From positions 1 to 15,195 of the forward strand of contig JAEWJS010000029.1 of assembly GCA_023386495.1 (NCBI GenBank): a stretch of DNA of 15,195 nt. The letters run 5' to 3'. This document shows, one piece after another, positions 7,409-15,116 of the stretch (the stretch's first letter is position 1; every line of letters begins with the position of its first letter). Below the pieces are notes generated by a model. The model was not told the origin of the DNA, searched no databases, and saw only the letters and a program-made list of their open reading frames with translations. The stretch is from Bacillota bacterium. GTDB taxonomy: Bacteria; Bacillota; Bacilli; Paenibacillales; Paenibacillaceae. The translations under genes and the position numbers were made by a program.

Positions 7409-9583
7409 ATGTTACCACTGCCGAACTTAGACGATCGGACATTCGAGCAGCTCGTTCGGGAAGCGCGCGATCTCATTCCGGGTCTATATCCGGAATGGAC
7501 GGACGAGAATGCGCATGACCCGGGCATTACGCTGCTCGAGATGCTGGCATGGCATGTCGAGATGCAGCAATTTCAATTGGACCGCCTGACGGACAATCAC
7601 GAACGCAAGTTTCTCAAGCTGCTGGGCGAAGCTCCGAAAGACCGCGTGCCCGCGACGACATCCGTCAGCTTCTCGGGAGCGAATATGCCTGTCTTGCTGC
7701 CGTACGGGACGCTGCTGCGCGTCGGGGAGCTGCCGTTCGAGACGGTCCGCGAGGTATCCGTGCTGCCGGACGCCGATATGCGCGTTGCGGTGCATACGCC
7801 AGAAGGCTCTTATGAAATATCCGATGACTTCGAGTCGGGCAATGCCCCTTTCTACCCGTTCGGGCCTTCCGCAAGGGCAGGCTCAAGCATGGTGCTCGAG
7901 ATGGACCACCCGCTGCCCGAATCGATGCCGCTCTCGCTCTGGATCGAGCTGCTTCATCAAGAGCCGCTGCATCGCATTCCGGCCAGGTACACCGCCTTCA
8001 CGCCGTCCGGCAAGGTGGAATGGTCGTACTGGCACGAAGACGGCAATGGCCAGGGCAGCTGGCAGCCGGTCGCGATGGAGCGGGACGAGTCCTACAGCTT
8101 CCATCAGAGCGGTCCGGTGCTGTTCGCGATTCCGGCAGGCGCCGGCGAGGTACGCCGGCTCCGAGCCGAGCTTGCAGCCGGGGAGTACTGCGACCCGCCT
8201 CATATCCGCCGGCTCGTATGGAACGAAGTATTCGCCAAGCAGGGTGAGACGATGGTCATCGCCGAATGCTTCGACGGCCGGCCTGATGACGGGGCTGCGG
8301 CTGCCGAGTCGGACGCGCAGCCGCAGCCGGTTCAGCTTGCGCTCGCGCATGCGCTGTTCGCCCACGGACGCGTATCGGTCCAGTTCAAGCAGGCCTCAGG
8401 CGGCTGGATCGATGTCGCGGAGGATCAGTATGCGATCGAGGCCTCGGCCGGCGCGACATGGCTGACGTTCGCGGACGGCTTGCCGCTTCCTGCCGGGAAA
8501 CAGTGCATCCGGGCGATCGCCGTCCATGAAGCATTCGAAGAGCGGACGCTGCTGGGGATCGGAACGGGCATATCCGGCCAGACCTGCCTCATCCCGCTTC
8601 AGCCGATGCTCCCCTCCGAGCTCCGTCTGCAGGTCGGTTGGGTGACGGAGGAGACGGACCGGATGGTGTGGCATGACTGGGACCGGGTGCAAGACTACGA
8701 CGGTTCAACTGCCGGCAGCTTCCACTACGTCATCGACGATGAGGATGGCGTCATTCGGTTCTCAGACGGCGTGAACGGCGCGGTGCCGCCTTCGGCGCCG
8801 CGGCCCAACATCCGCTTGACCGGATTCCGGACAGGCACCGGCGAAGCCGGCAACGTCAAGGCGAACGCAATCAATGAGCTGGAGTTCGCCGGCACGCTGA
8901 AGGTGACGAACTTATATCCGGCATACGGAGGAGCGGAGCCGGAGAGCGTGCGGGAAGCGATGCTGCGCACGAAGCTTCAGATCCTCGAGCCGCGGTGCGG
9001 CATCACGACCGAGGATATCGAGCGGCGCGTCATGGAAATTCCGGGCATGCGCATCGCCAGGGTCAAGACGATACCGGGCTATAAGCCTTCGCAGCAGAAC
9101 TATCCGGCGGATCGGTCCCTCGGCCATATTGCCGTCGTGGTCGTGCCGCACAGCAAGCGAACGCTGCCCAAGCCCGCCGCAGGCATGCTGCAGACGATTC
9201 GCAGGCATCTGGAACCTTATCGCCTGCTGACGACGACGCTGCATATTATCCCGCCCGAGTACGTAAAAATCTCGGTTAGCGGCGTTGTCGTGGTGGATCC
9301 CCGCTACGAGGGGCGCGAATCGGAGGTCAAGGAGGCGCTGCGCGCTTGGCTGCAGCCCTACGGTAGCGATTTGTTGAGCGGCTGGGAGTTCGGCAAGCCG
9401 ATCTACAAGAGCGATGTGTACGACATCATTCATCGGGTGCCGGGCGTACGGTACGTGCAGGACGTGTGGCTGATGGCCGAAGGCAAGGATGCCTTCCGGG
9501 AGGAAGGCGGCGACATCCGCATTCCTCCGAACGGATTGGTCTTCTCGGGCGAGCATGACATTGAATTCATAACGACAAGCTGA
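7409..9583 (+). CDS. Second gp6/baseplate-J-like wedge protein (Afp11/Afp12-class)
   Basis: The 724-residue product resembles its neighbour at both ends, so the two look like diverged paralogues. The N-terminus has YPEWTDENAHDPGITLLEML (Tyr27-Trp30 aligned with Tyr36-Trp40 of the upstream protein), then a helix ending FLKLLGEAP. The C-terminus has a baseplate-J core: LTGFRTGTGEAGNVKANAI, NLYPAYGGAEPESVREAM (about 500-515), CGITTEDIERRVMEIPGM, then a closing domain with GKPIYKSDVYDIIHRVPGV (about 664-682). The middle (about 90-440) is variable and beta-rich, with an acidic, Ala/Gln-rich insert near 290-310. Expected role: the second wedge subunit, pairing with the 1045-aa protein as gp6/gp7 or Afp11/Afp12 do. 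The ATG is preceded by GGGAGGAG at 7394-7401. The baseplate call is firm; assigning it as the Afp12 equivalent is inference from gene order. Confidence 0.9.
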   Translation: MLPLPNLDDRTFEQLVREARDLIPGLYPEWTDENAHDPGITLLEMLAWHVEMQQFQLDRLTDNHERKFLKLLGEAPKDRVPATTSVSFSGANMPVLLPYGTLLRVGELPFETVREVSVLPDADMRVAVHTPEGSYEISDDFESGNAPFYPFGPSARAGSSMVLEMDHPLPESMPLSLWIELLHQEPLHRIPARYTAFTPSGKVEWSYWHEDGNGQGSWQPVAMERDESYSFHQSGPVLFAIPAGAGEVRRLRAELAAGEYCDPPHIRRLVWNEVFAKQGETMVIAECFDGRPDDGAAAAESDAQPQPVQLALAHALFAHGRVSVQFKQASGGWIDVAEDQYAIEASAGATWLTFADGLPLPAGKQCIRAIAVHEAFEERTLLGIGTGISGQTCLIPLQPMLPSELRLQVGWVTEETDRMVWHDWDRVQDYDGSTAGSFHYVIDDEDGVIRFSDGVNGAVPPSAPRPNIRLTGFRTGTGEAGNVKANAINELEFAGTLKVTNLYPAYGGAEPESVREAMLRTKLQILEPRCGITTEDIERRVMEIPGMRIARVKTIPGYKPSQQNYPADRSLGHIAVVVVPHSKRTLPKPAAGMLQTIRRHLEPYRLLTTTLHIIPPEYVKISVSGVVVVDPRYEGRESEVKEALRAWLQPYGSDLLSGWEFGKPIYKSDVYDIIHRVPGVRYVQDVWLMAEGKDAFREEGGDIRIPPNGLVFSGEHDIEFITTS

Positions 9584-9599
9584 CAGGAGGCAGGCGGCA

Positions 9600-11660
9600 A
9601 TGAGCGAGCCGAAGTTCTTCTCCTTTCGACGGCCTCCGGACTGGAGGCGCGGTACAGCTTACCAGCTGGCTGAGGCGGACGAAGGGATGACCATCACGAG
9701 CGAGAGCGTATACCGCCATGTCAAGCATCGGCGGCTTGCGAATCCTCAGCTGGCTTCACCGATTGCGGATACGGCTGTCGATGCCAGCGGCAGATGGTTC
9801 ATGATGGACGACAGCGGCATGATCTGGCGAACCGATCTATCCGGCGGCCATCTGGAGACGCTGACCCGCTGCGCGCTTCCTGCGGAAGCCGTGCCGCGTA
9901 TCGCGGCCACCCGCGACACGCTCGTCGTCATGCTGACCGGAGAGGGCGGAGGGCTGCAGGCCTTGGCCACGGACCAAGCCCAGATCAGATGGGAACTCGA
10001 TGCATGGGACGGCGAGCCGATCCGCGGCCTAGCACTTGCGGCTGCGCCGGATGACAGCCTGCTCGTGCTGGCGGGAGGCAGAGGCGGCGAACGGTCGCTT
10101 CGTCTGCTTCGCGTGCATCCGGACGGCTCGCGTGCAAGCGAGCTTGCGCTTGAGCCGCCCGATGCGGAGCATGGCGCGCAGCTCGATCCGAACCGCTTCG
10201 AGCTGACCGCGGGAGCGGATCATGATGCCTGGCTGCTGGATCGCGCATCGCAGCGGATCGCGCGCATCGCATTCGATGCCGGAACGGCAGCATGGCTCCC
10301 CCAGCTCCCGGCATCCGAACCGATTGCGGCGATCGCCGCCGGCGGTAGAGGCACGAGATCGATCTGGGGGCTGGTGCGCGCGCAGGATGGCCTCTCGTCG
10401 TATGCGCTTGTCCGCATCGACTCGAACGGGACGATCGTGGAGCGGGGTCATGCCGGCAGCGCGACCGGCGAGCGGCTGATCGCCGGACATAACGGCCTCT
10501 ATCTCTGGGATCCCGTCGAACAGGACATGCATACGCTGCGGCCTGTCGCGGAGACGGCCGTATGGAAGCCGTTCGGCCGCCGCATGGGCGTCTGGATCAG
10601 CGATGCGCTGGACAGCGGCACGAGCGAGACGGTCTGGCATCGAGTCGTACTGGACGCACGGCAGCAGAACGATACGCAGGTCGTCATTCGTTATTATGCG
10701 TCCGATTCCCTGGAGGTTCAGCTAGGCCCGGCATGGGTACATCTGAACGACTATATAGCGGCAGCCGGCAATTCGCCGAGAGCGAAGCTTGATGCGTTGT
10801 CCGAGCTGTGGTCCGAGCCGCTGCGCGATCCCGGAGACGCCTTGCTGCTGGGTGCGAAGGGACGGTACCTCTGGCTGTATATCGAACTTGTCGGCTCCGA
10901 ACGGCATGCGCCCGTCATACGCGCGCTGGAGGTCCATTTTCCCCGCCAATCGTTCCTGGAATATCTGCCGTCCATCTACCAGCGCGATGAGTCGACGAAG
11001 GATTTTCTCGAACGGTATCTGAGCCTCTTCCAATCGGTGCTCGATAAGACGGATCGTCGTATCGCGCAGGCCGCGCGCACCTTCGACACGGACAGCGCGT
11101 CAGGGCCGTCGCTGAGCTGGCTGCTGGGGTGGCTGGGCATCGAGGCGAAGGACTACTGGACGGAGGCGCAGCTTCACGAACTGCTGCGGAAGGCGCCGCT
11201 GCTCTACAGCCTGCGGGGAACGAAGCGGGCGATGGAAGAGCTGATCGCGATCTACACGGGCGAGAAGCCGATCATTCTGGAGTACGAGCAGGTCAAGCCG
11301 CTCAAAGAGAACGCCGAACTGGGCGAGGTCGCCGAGCGACTGTACGCGGCGGAGCCGCATGTCTTCAATGTGCTAGTCAAAGCCGAACATGCCGACACCG
11401 AGAAGAAGCGAATAACGCTGCAGCAGCTGATCGATGCATTCAAGCCGACATTCGCGACCTGCAAGCTAATCGTGCTTCAGCCTTGGGTGTACATGGATCT
11501 GCATTCCTATCTCGGCGTGAATACCGTCTTGTCGGAACCTACCTTGCTCACGCTGGACGGGCGATCATCGATGCCGCATCACACGATTACGATCGATGTG
11601 GAGCAAGACAATCGAATGGACCAACATACGAGACTCGGTATCGATTCTCGTCTGGAATAA
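9600..11660 (+). CDS. Tail protein I-like baseplate protein with N-terminal beta-rich (propeller-like) region
   Basis: The C-terminal part (from about residue 447) is a phage tail protein I homologue of the kind labelled tail_TIGR02242. It shows FLEYLPSIYQRDE, FLERYLSLFQSVLDKTDR, SWLLGWLGIEA, the Leu-Leu-Arg-Lys-Ala-Pro-Leu-Leu-Tyr helix, LRGTKRAMEELIAIYTGE, and FKPTFATCKLIVLQPW near 620. In phages gpI sits at the outer wedge and holds receptor-binding proteins. The first roughly 330 residues show repeated short beta blades (DTAVDASGRWFMMDDSGMIW-type strands, VPRIAATRDTLVVMLTG, DDSLLVLAGGRGGERSLRLL), which suggests a beta-propeller. A second beta domain (about 350-445) links it to the gpI part. 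The ATG has AGGAGG at 9585-9590 right after the previous stop. The propeller reading is inference. Similar large gpI fusions are, as I recall, common in eCIS of Gram-positive bacteria. Confidence 0.87.
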   Translation: MSEPKFFSFRRPPDWRRGTAYQLAEADEGMTITSESVYRHVKHRRLANPQLASPIADTAVDASGRWFMMDDSGMIWRTDLSGGHLETLTRCALPAEAVPRIAATRDTLVVMLTGEGGGLQALATDQAQIRWELDAWDGEPIRGLALAAAPDDSLLVLAGGRGGERSLRLLRVHPDGSRASELALEPPDAEHGAQLDPNRFELTAGADHDAWLLDRASQRIARIAFDAGTAAWLPQLPASEPIAAIAAGGRGTRSIWGLVRAQDGLSSYALVRIDSNGTIVERGHAGSATGERLIAGHNGLYLWDPVEQDMHTLRPVAETAVWKPFGRRMGVWISDALDSGTSETVWHRVVLDARQQNDTQVVIRYYASDSLEVQLGPAWVHLNDYIAAAGNSPRAKLDALSELWSEPLRDPGDALLLGAKGRYLWLYIELVGSERHAPVIRALEVHFPRQSFLEYLPSIYQRDESTKDFLERYLSLFQSVLDKTDRRIAQAARTFDTDSASGPSLSWLLGWLGIEAKDYWTEAQLHELLRKAPLLYSLRGTKRAMEELIAIYTGEKPIILEYEQVKPLKENAELGEVAERLYAAEPHVFNVLVKAEHADTEKKRITLQQLIDAFKPTFATCKLIVLQPWVYMDLHSYLGVNTVLSEPTLLTLDGRSSMPHHTITIDVEQDNRMDQHTRLGIDSRLE

Positions 11661-11683
11661 CGAGCGAAGAGGGGAAGAGAAAG

Positions 11684-13363
11684 ATGAACCGATCGAGGTA
11701 TATCCCGTTTGAACGCAATCGGTATTTTTATGGCAAGCTGTTGACCGTGCGCGATTTTATGACCGAGCAGACCTATGTCTCCGACAAGCGAAGGCTGATG
11801 AATCGTTTATTGTTCGGCAGCGGCGTGGTGTCCGGCTTGCAGGTCGTGGCCGTGGACGACAAATCCGTATCCGTCGAGACAGGAGCCGCCTTGGACCAAT
11901 TGGGCAGGGAGATCGTCGTGCCGTCGCCGGTGACGATGAAGCTGTCCAACTTGGACGGGTTCACGAATAACGAGTACGCGAAGAACGTCTACCTATGCAT
12001 CGCCTATGACGAAAAAGGCAAAGAGCCGGTGCACACCGTTGCCGGCGCACTAGGCAGGGACGACGAGGTCAGCGAGCACAACCGCATCTTGGAGAGCTAC
12101 AAGCTCTTCATTCGCGAGCAGCCGCCGGCACCGGCGCAGCTGGAGTACGATCACTTGATAGAGGATACGGCGATCTGGTATAGCGATGCCCAAGTGCGCA
12201 TCCTTCAGACCGTACCGCGCTATGTGGTGCCCGGCCAGCTGTTCGAGCTGCGCCTGACGGTCGAGAAGACGCTCCAGACGCCGCATGTCGAGTTCGAATA
12301 CCTGCCGGCATGGCTGCACGCGGAAGCGCAGGACGAGCTTCCGAACGGCCGCATCCAATTCTCGGAGCCGACCGACGGCGGACAGACCTCGTATACGAAG
12401 ACGTTCCGATTGCGGGCATTGCCGCTGCCTCCGGGCGAAGCGAAGGCATCGGGCGTCGTGCAAGCAGCGGCAGATTCCGCGCGGCTGGTCGTCGGGGATA
12501 AGCTGATCCATGAGCTGTCGGCCGTCAAGCAGACGGTCGAGATTAGCGAGGAGCCGGCGGAACAGCGCGTCATGCAGGCTTTCTATGCCCGCTCGCTCGA
12601 TCGCGCGATCGAGTCCCCATCCGATCCTTGCGTCTACTTAGCGAAGCTCAGCCTGCTGCAGATGGGAGCGACCTACGTCATCGACAGCGTCGAGCCGGTA
12701 CCGTTCCAGGATTATGTCATTAACGCCAGCTTGCTCTATAAGCTGCTGGCGGGGCGTGACAGCTCCTTGTTCGAAGGCTTGCACGGCGCTGCTGCCGCTG
12801 CACAGCCGGCAAGCACTGCCGCTGCACAGCCGACTGCAGCGTTCCCGGATATTAAGGACGATTTCCTGGCGCTGATGGAGGACGATGTGACGCCAGAGGA
12901 AGAACAGTCCGCAACAGGTATCATCGAGCTGTCCATCCTTCCTCAGGAGAAAAAGAAGTGGTATCAGCGGCGCGTGCGAAACTTCTATTCGGAGGAGATC
13001 GAGCATGGGCTGGGTGCCGGGGCGATGCTCATTACGGCGGGGCTGTCCGACGAGCGCGAGGAGAGCGAGGTCGCGCTGCCGGAGATGTGGAATCGGAGCG
13101 ACGCCGTCTATTACGGGCCGCAGGACATCTTCGCGAAGAGCGAGTACGCATCCGAGCTGCCGCGAATCTCGATCGGACTCATTCATTATCCGAAGAAGGG
13201 GACGTTCCGGATCGGCGTGCGCGTGCTGCAGAAGACCGACCGAACGCGGCTGCGCATTCGGTGGTGGGCAGTCAAGCCGATGGCGGACCGGCATGCGGAG
13301 GCGAACGAGCAATTGAATCCGCTCGAAGCATCCATGCTGGAAGCGGCTGCATCGAAGGGTTAA
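11684..13363 (+). CDS. Conserved eCIS-locus protein of unknown function (last gene of operon)
   Basis: I start this at ATG 11684 (559 residues), which has AAGAGGGG at 11667-11674. The frame is open back to 11129, but that part overlaps the tail protein I gene and is out-of-frame. The N-terminus (residues 5-54) is strongly patterned: RYIPFERNRYFYGKLLTVRDF, EQTYVSDKRRLMNRLLFGSG, VVSGLQV. I recall this as a conserved block in hypothetical proteins encoded beside tail protein I in eCIS clusters. It continues as a beta-rich region (VETGAALDQLGREIVVPSPV), then an Ig-like stretch (about 180-285), helices, an Ala/Gln/Pro linker (about 367-386) and a C-terminal beta domain (about 410-535; LPRISIGLIHYPKKGTFRIG, RLRIRWWAVKP). 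No enzyme motif or signal peptide is visible. A peripheral baseplate or fibre-attachment role is plausible from position only. Confidence 0.82.
   Translation: MNRSRYIPFERNRYFYGKLLTVRDFMTEQTYVSDKRRLMNRLLFGSGVVSGLQVVAVDDKSVSVETGAALDQLGREIVVPSPVTMKLSNLDGFTNNEYAKNVYLCIAYDEKGKEPVHTVAGALGRDDEVSEHNRILESYKLFIREQPPAPAQLEYDHLIEDTAIWYSDAQVRILQTVPRYVVPGQLFELRLTVEKTLQTPHVEFEYLPAWLHAEAQDELPNGRIQFSEPTDGGQTSYTKTFRLRALPLPPGEAKASGVVQAAADSARLVVGDKLIHELSAVKQTVEISEEPAEQRVMQAFYARSLDRAIESPSDPCVYLAKLSLLQMGATYVIDSVEPVPFQDYVINASLLYKLLAGRDSSLFEGLHGAAAAAQPASTAAAQPTAAFPDIKDDFLALMEDDVTPEEEQSATGIIELSILPQEKKKWYQRRVRNFYSEEIEHGLGAGAMLITAGLSDEREESEVALPEMWNRSDAVYYGPQDIFAKSEYASELPRISIGLIHYPKKGTFRIGVRVLQKTDRTRLRIRWWAVKPMADRHAEANEQLNPLEASMLEAAASKG
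12792..12832 (+). repeat. 17-bp direct repeat encoding an Ala-Gln-Pro linker
   Basis: The 17 bases at 12792-12808 recur exactly at 12816-12832, a 24-bp (8-codon) period. They encode AAAQPASTAAAQPTAA within the last plus-strand gene. The low-complexity stretch separates a helical middle from a C-terminal beta domain and looks like a flexible linker that has grown by duplication. Confidence 0.85.
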
Positions 13364-13381
13364 TTAAGCCGATAGGCATAC

Positions 13382-13421
13382 AAAAAAGAAGGGATAGCGG
13401 CCGAGGCTGCTATCCCTTCTT
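13382..13421 (-). terminator. Rho-independent terminator shared by convergent units
   Basis: A perfect 13-bp stem pairs 13386-13398 with 13409-13421 across a 10-base loop that can extend by one or two pairs. Read on the minus strand it is followed by six T's (complement of 13382-13387), a textbook intrinsic terminator for the MORN gene. Read on the plus strand the tail after the stem is only TTCTTCTG-like, so it should work less well for the baseplate operon, which ends at 13363. The stop codon (13410-13412) and the last three sense codons of the MORN gene lie in the stem. Confidence 0.9.
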
Positions 13422-15059
13422 CTGTATGACTGCCGCTATCGGCTGGTCCTCATCGTTCAGCGTGAAATCGTATCGTTCATCGTTCCATTCGAAAATGCGC
13501 AGCCGGCCGTCCTCATAAGAGAGGACCTCCGGCTCTTCGCCGTCGCTGAGCTTGGCGAGCTGGCCGTACAGGCGGGCAAGTGCCGGCGATTCGGTCAGCA
13601 GAATCTCTTGCACGGCAGCCTCGCCGGAGCCTGTCTCGTCCAGCTCGGCAATAAAGGTAAGGCGAAGCTCCTGGTAGCGGATCCGAATAGCGGAAGCGAC
13701 GGCTTCGCTTGTCTCGTCCGCGACTTCTGCCTCGTCGGCTGCGTCGGTCGCAGACATGACGTCCTCTGTTCCGTTGCCTGGCGTCAGATCGAGCACGTCG
13801 ACGCCGCTTGGCTTGCCCAGCAGCGCTTCCAGCGCAACGGGCGACATGCCGAGGAAGGAAGCGAATGCGGGCTCGCCGTCGACGAACGTCCCGTGATACA
13901 GGCGCGTGCTGCCGTCCTTATACCAGGTGCCTGTTCCATTCAGCTTGCCGCCTGCGAACCGGCCGGCGTATTCCAGTACGCCGAGCTCATCGTACAGTTC
14001 GCCGTCGCCATGGTAGCTGCCGCTCAGGAAGCCGCCTGCGTAGACCACGCTGCCGTCCTCGCGATAGAGCGTGCCCGTCCCGCTGTATTGATTCGACAGG
14101 AAGCCGCCTTGGTAGCGGACCGAGCCGCTCTCGTGGTAGGCGACGCCTTCGCCCGAAGGCGAACCGTTGCTGAACGCTCCTTCATATTGAACGATTCCGT
14201 TCGGGTAGAGGAGCTTGCCGGCGCCGTTATACTTGCCGGCCAGGAATTGCCCTTGGTAGCGAATGCTGCCGCCGGCGTCGTATTCGGTTCCTTCGCCGGC
14301 GTATGCGCCGTTCGCAAAGCCGCCCTCATAGACGAGGATTCCGTCCGGCGAGAATGCCTGTCCCTGTCCGCTCGGCACGCCGGCCTTCCATTCTCCTTGA
14401 TAGCGAATCGTGCCGTCCGCCGCGTATTGAATGCCTTGTCCCTCATACTTGCCGGAGAGCAGGCCGCCCGTATAGACGAGCTTGCCGGCTTCATCATACT
14501 GGCTGCCCTGGACCAGGACGCCTTGCTCGAACGTGCCTTGCTCCAGCAGCGTCCCGTCCGGTCGGTAGCGCTTGCCTTCTCCTTGGTACAGGCCATCGGC
14601 TAGCGCGCCTTCGTACTGCAGCGTGCCGTCCTCGGCGTACAGCTTGCCCTGGCCTTCGTATTGGCCGTCTACCAGCTCGCCTTCGAACAACAAGGCGCCG
14701 TCCGCACTCAGCATCTTCGCCTCACCCGTATACGGAGAGGCTGGACTGCCGTCCGCGCTGACCGCAATCGCCGGCTTGCGGTTCAACAGCTTATTGATGA
14801 ATTTCGGCGGCTTAATGAAGATGAAGAAATAGCAGACAAGGATTATGATGACGACGATGACGATGAGCTTCTTCGAGACGTAGTAGTTGCCGAAGCGGAT
14901 ATAGCTGGCCTTCGTGATCTCTTTCTGGCCGAGAATCTCCTTGAACTTCCGCTTGATCCACTTCGCGAGCAGCTTAGGCCAGTTCTTCGCCCGCTTGAGG
15001 GGCATGATCACTTTTCGCAGGATCGGCGTAATGAACGGTTTTACGATTTTCTCAATCAC
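13410..15059 (-). CDS. Membrane-anchored MORN-repeat protein
   Basis: This 549-residue protein starts at a GTG (complement of 15057-15059) with AAGGAG nine bases upstream. Residues 1-64 are strongly basic and amphipathic (IVKPFITPILRKVIMPLKR, WPKLLAKWIKRKFKEIL). Residues 65-82 are one hydrophobic membrane segment (LIVIVVIIILVCYFFIFI). The positive-inside rule puts the N-terminus in the cytoplasm and the rest outside. Residues 110-396 are twelve back-to-back MORN-type repeats. Residues about 399-549 form an acidic C-terminal region opening with FLGMSPVALEALLGKP, of no family I can name with confidence. MORN arrays bind lipids or proteins; some Firmicutes MORN proteins (YwqK type) are listed as antitoxin-like. 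It lies downstream of a PAAR-like gene on the same strand and convergent with the baseplate operon. A role as anchor, receptor or immunity-like partner is inference. Confidence 0.88.
   Translation of the reverse strand: MIEKIVKPFITPILRKVIMPLKRAKNWPKLLAKWIKRKFKEILGQKEITKASYIRFGNYYVSKKLIVIVVIIILVCYFFIFIKPPKFINKLLNRKPAIAVSADGSPASPYTGEAKMLSADGALLFEGELVDGQYEGQGKLYAEDGTLQYEGALADGLYQGEGKRYRPDGTLLEQGTFEQGVLVQGSQYDEAGKLVYTGGLLSGKYEGQGIQYAADGTIRYQGEWKAGVPSGQGQAFSPDGILVYEGGFANGAYAGEGTEYDAGGSIRYQGQFLAGKYNGAGKLLYPNGIVQYEGAFSNGSPSGEGVAYHESGSVRYQGGFLSNQYSGTGTLYREDGSVVYAGGFLSGSYHGDGELYDELGVLEYAGRFAGGKLNGTGTWYKDGSTRLYHGTFVDGEPAFASFLGMSPVALEALLGKPSGVDVLDLTPGNGTEDVMSATDAADEAEVADETSEAVASAIRIRYQELRLTFIAELDETGSGEAAVQEILLTESPALARLYGQLAKLSDGEEPEVLSYEDGRLRIFEWNDERYDFTLNDEDQPIAAVIQKKG
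13872..14732 (-). repeat. Twelve MORN repeats (72-bp periodic coding array)
   Basis: The array encodes twelve units of 24 residues (the fourth has 23) with the pattern Y-x-G-x-G-x-x-Y-x-x-D-G-x-L-x-Y-x-G-x-F-x-x-G. The Gly positions 3, 5, 12, 18 and 23 are almost invariant. Units 3 and 4 are the most degenerate, while units 6 and 9 replace the first Tyr-x-Gly with Pro-Ser-Gly. DNA units have drifted, so this is an old protein repeat and not a fresh DNA duplication. Confidence 0.92.
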
Positions 15060-15068
15060 CAGGGTCGA

Positions 15069-15074
15069 CTCCTT
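15069..15074 (-). promoter_or_regulatory. Shine-Dalgarno AAGGAG setting the GTG start of the MORN gene
   Basis: The minus strand reads AAGGAG here, nine bases before the GTG at 15059-15057. No ATG lies in frame near this point upstream, and the first in-frame ATG downstream would remove part of the basic N-terminus, so this site decides the start. Confidence 0.8.
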
Positions 15075-15116
15075 CGGCTACCGGATGAACGCGTACAGGT
15101 CGGACGACGGCACAGG

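Noticed and set aside
11129..11683. N-terminal extension of the last operon gene by 185 residues
   Set aside because: It overlaps the conserved tail protein I domain in another frame. ATG 11684 has a good ribosome binding site and begins the patterned N-terminal block.
13608..14603. 331-codon plus-strand open frame
   Set aside because: It is antisense to the MORN array. Its Ala/Val-rich repeats are the mirror image of the MORN codon periodicity, while the minus-strand reading gives clear MORN units plus a membrane segment.
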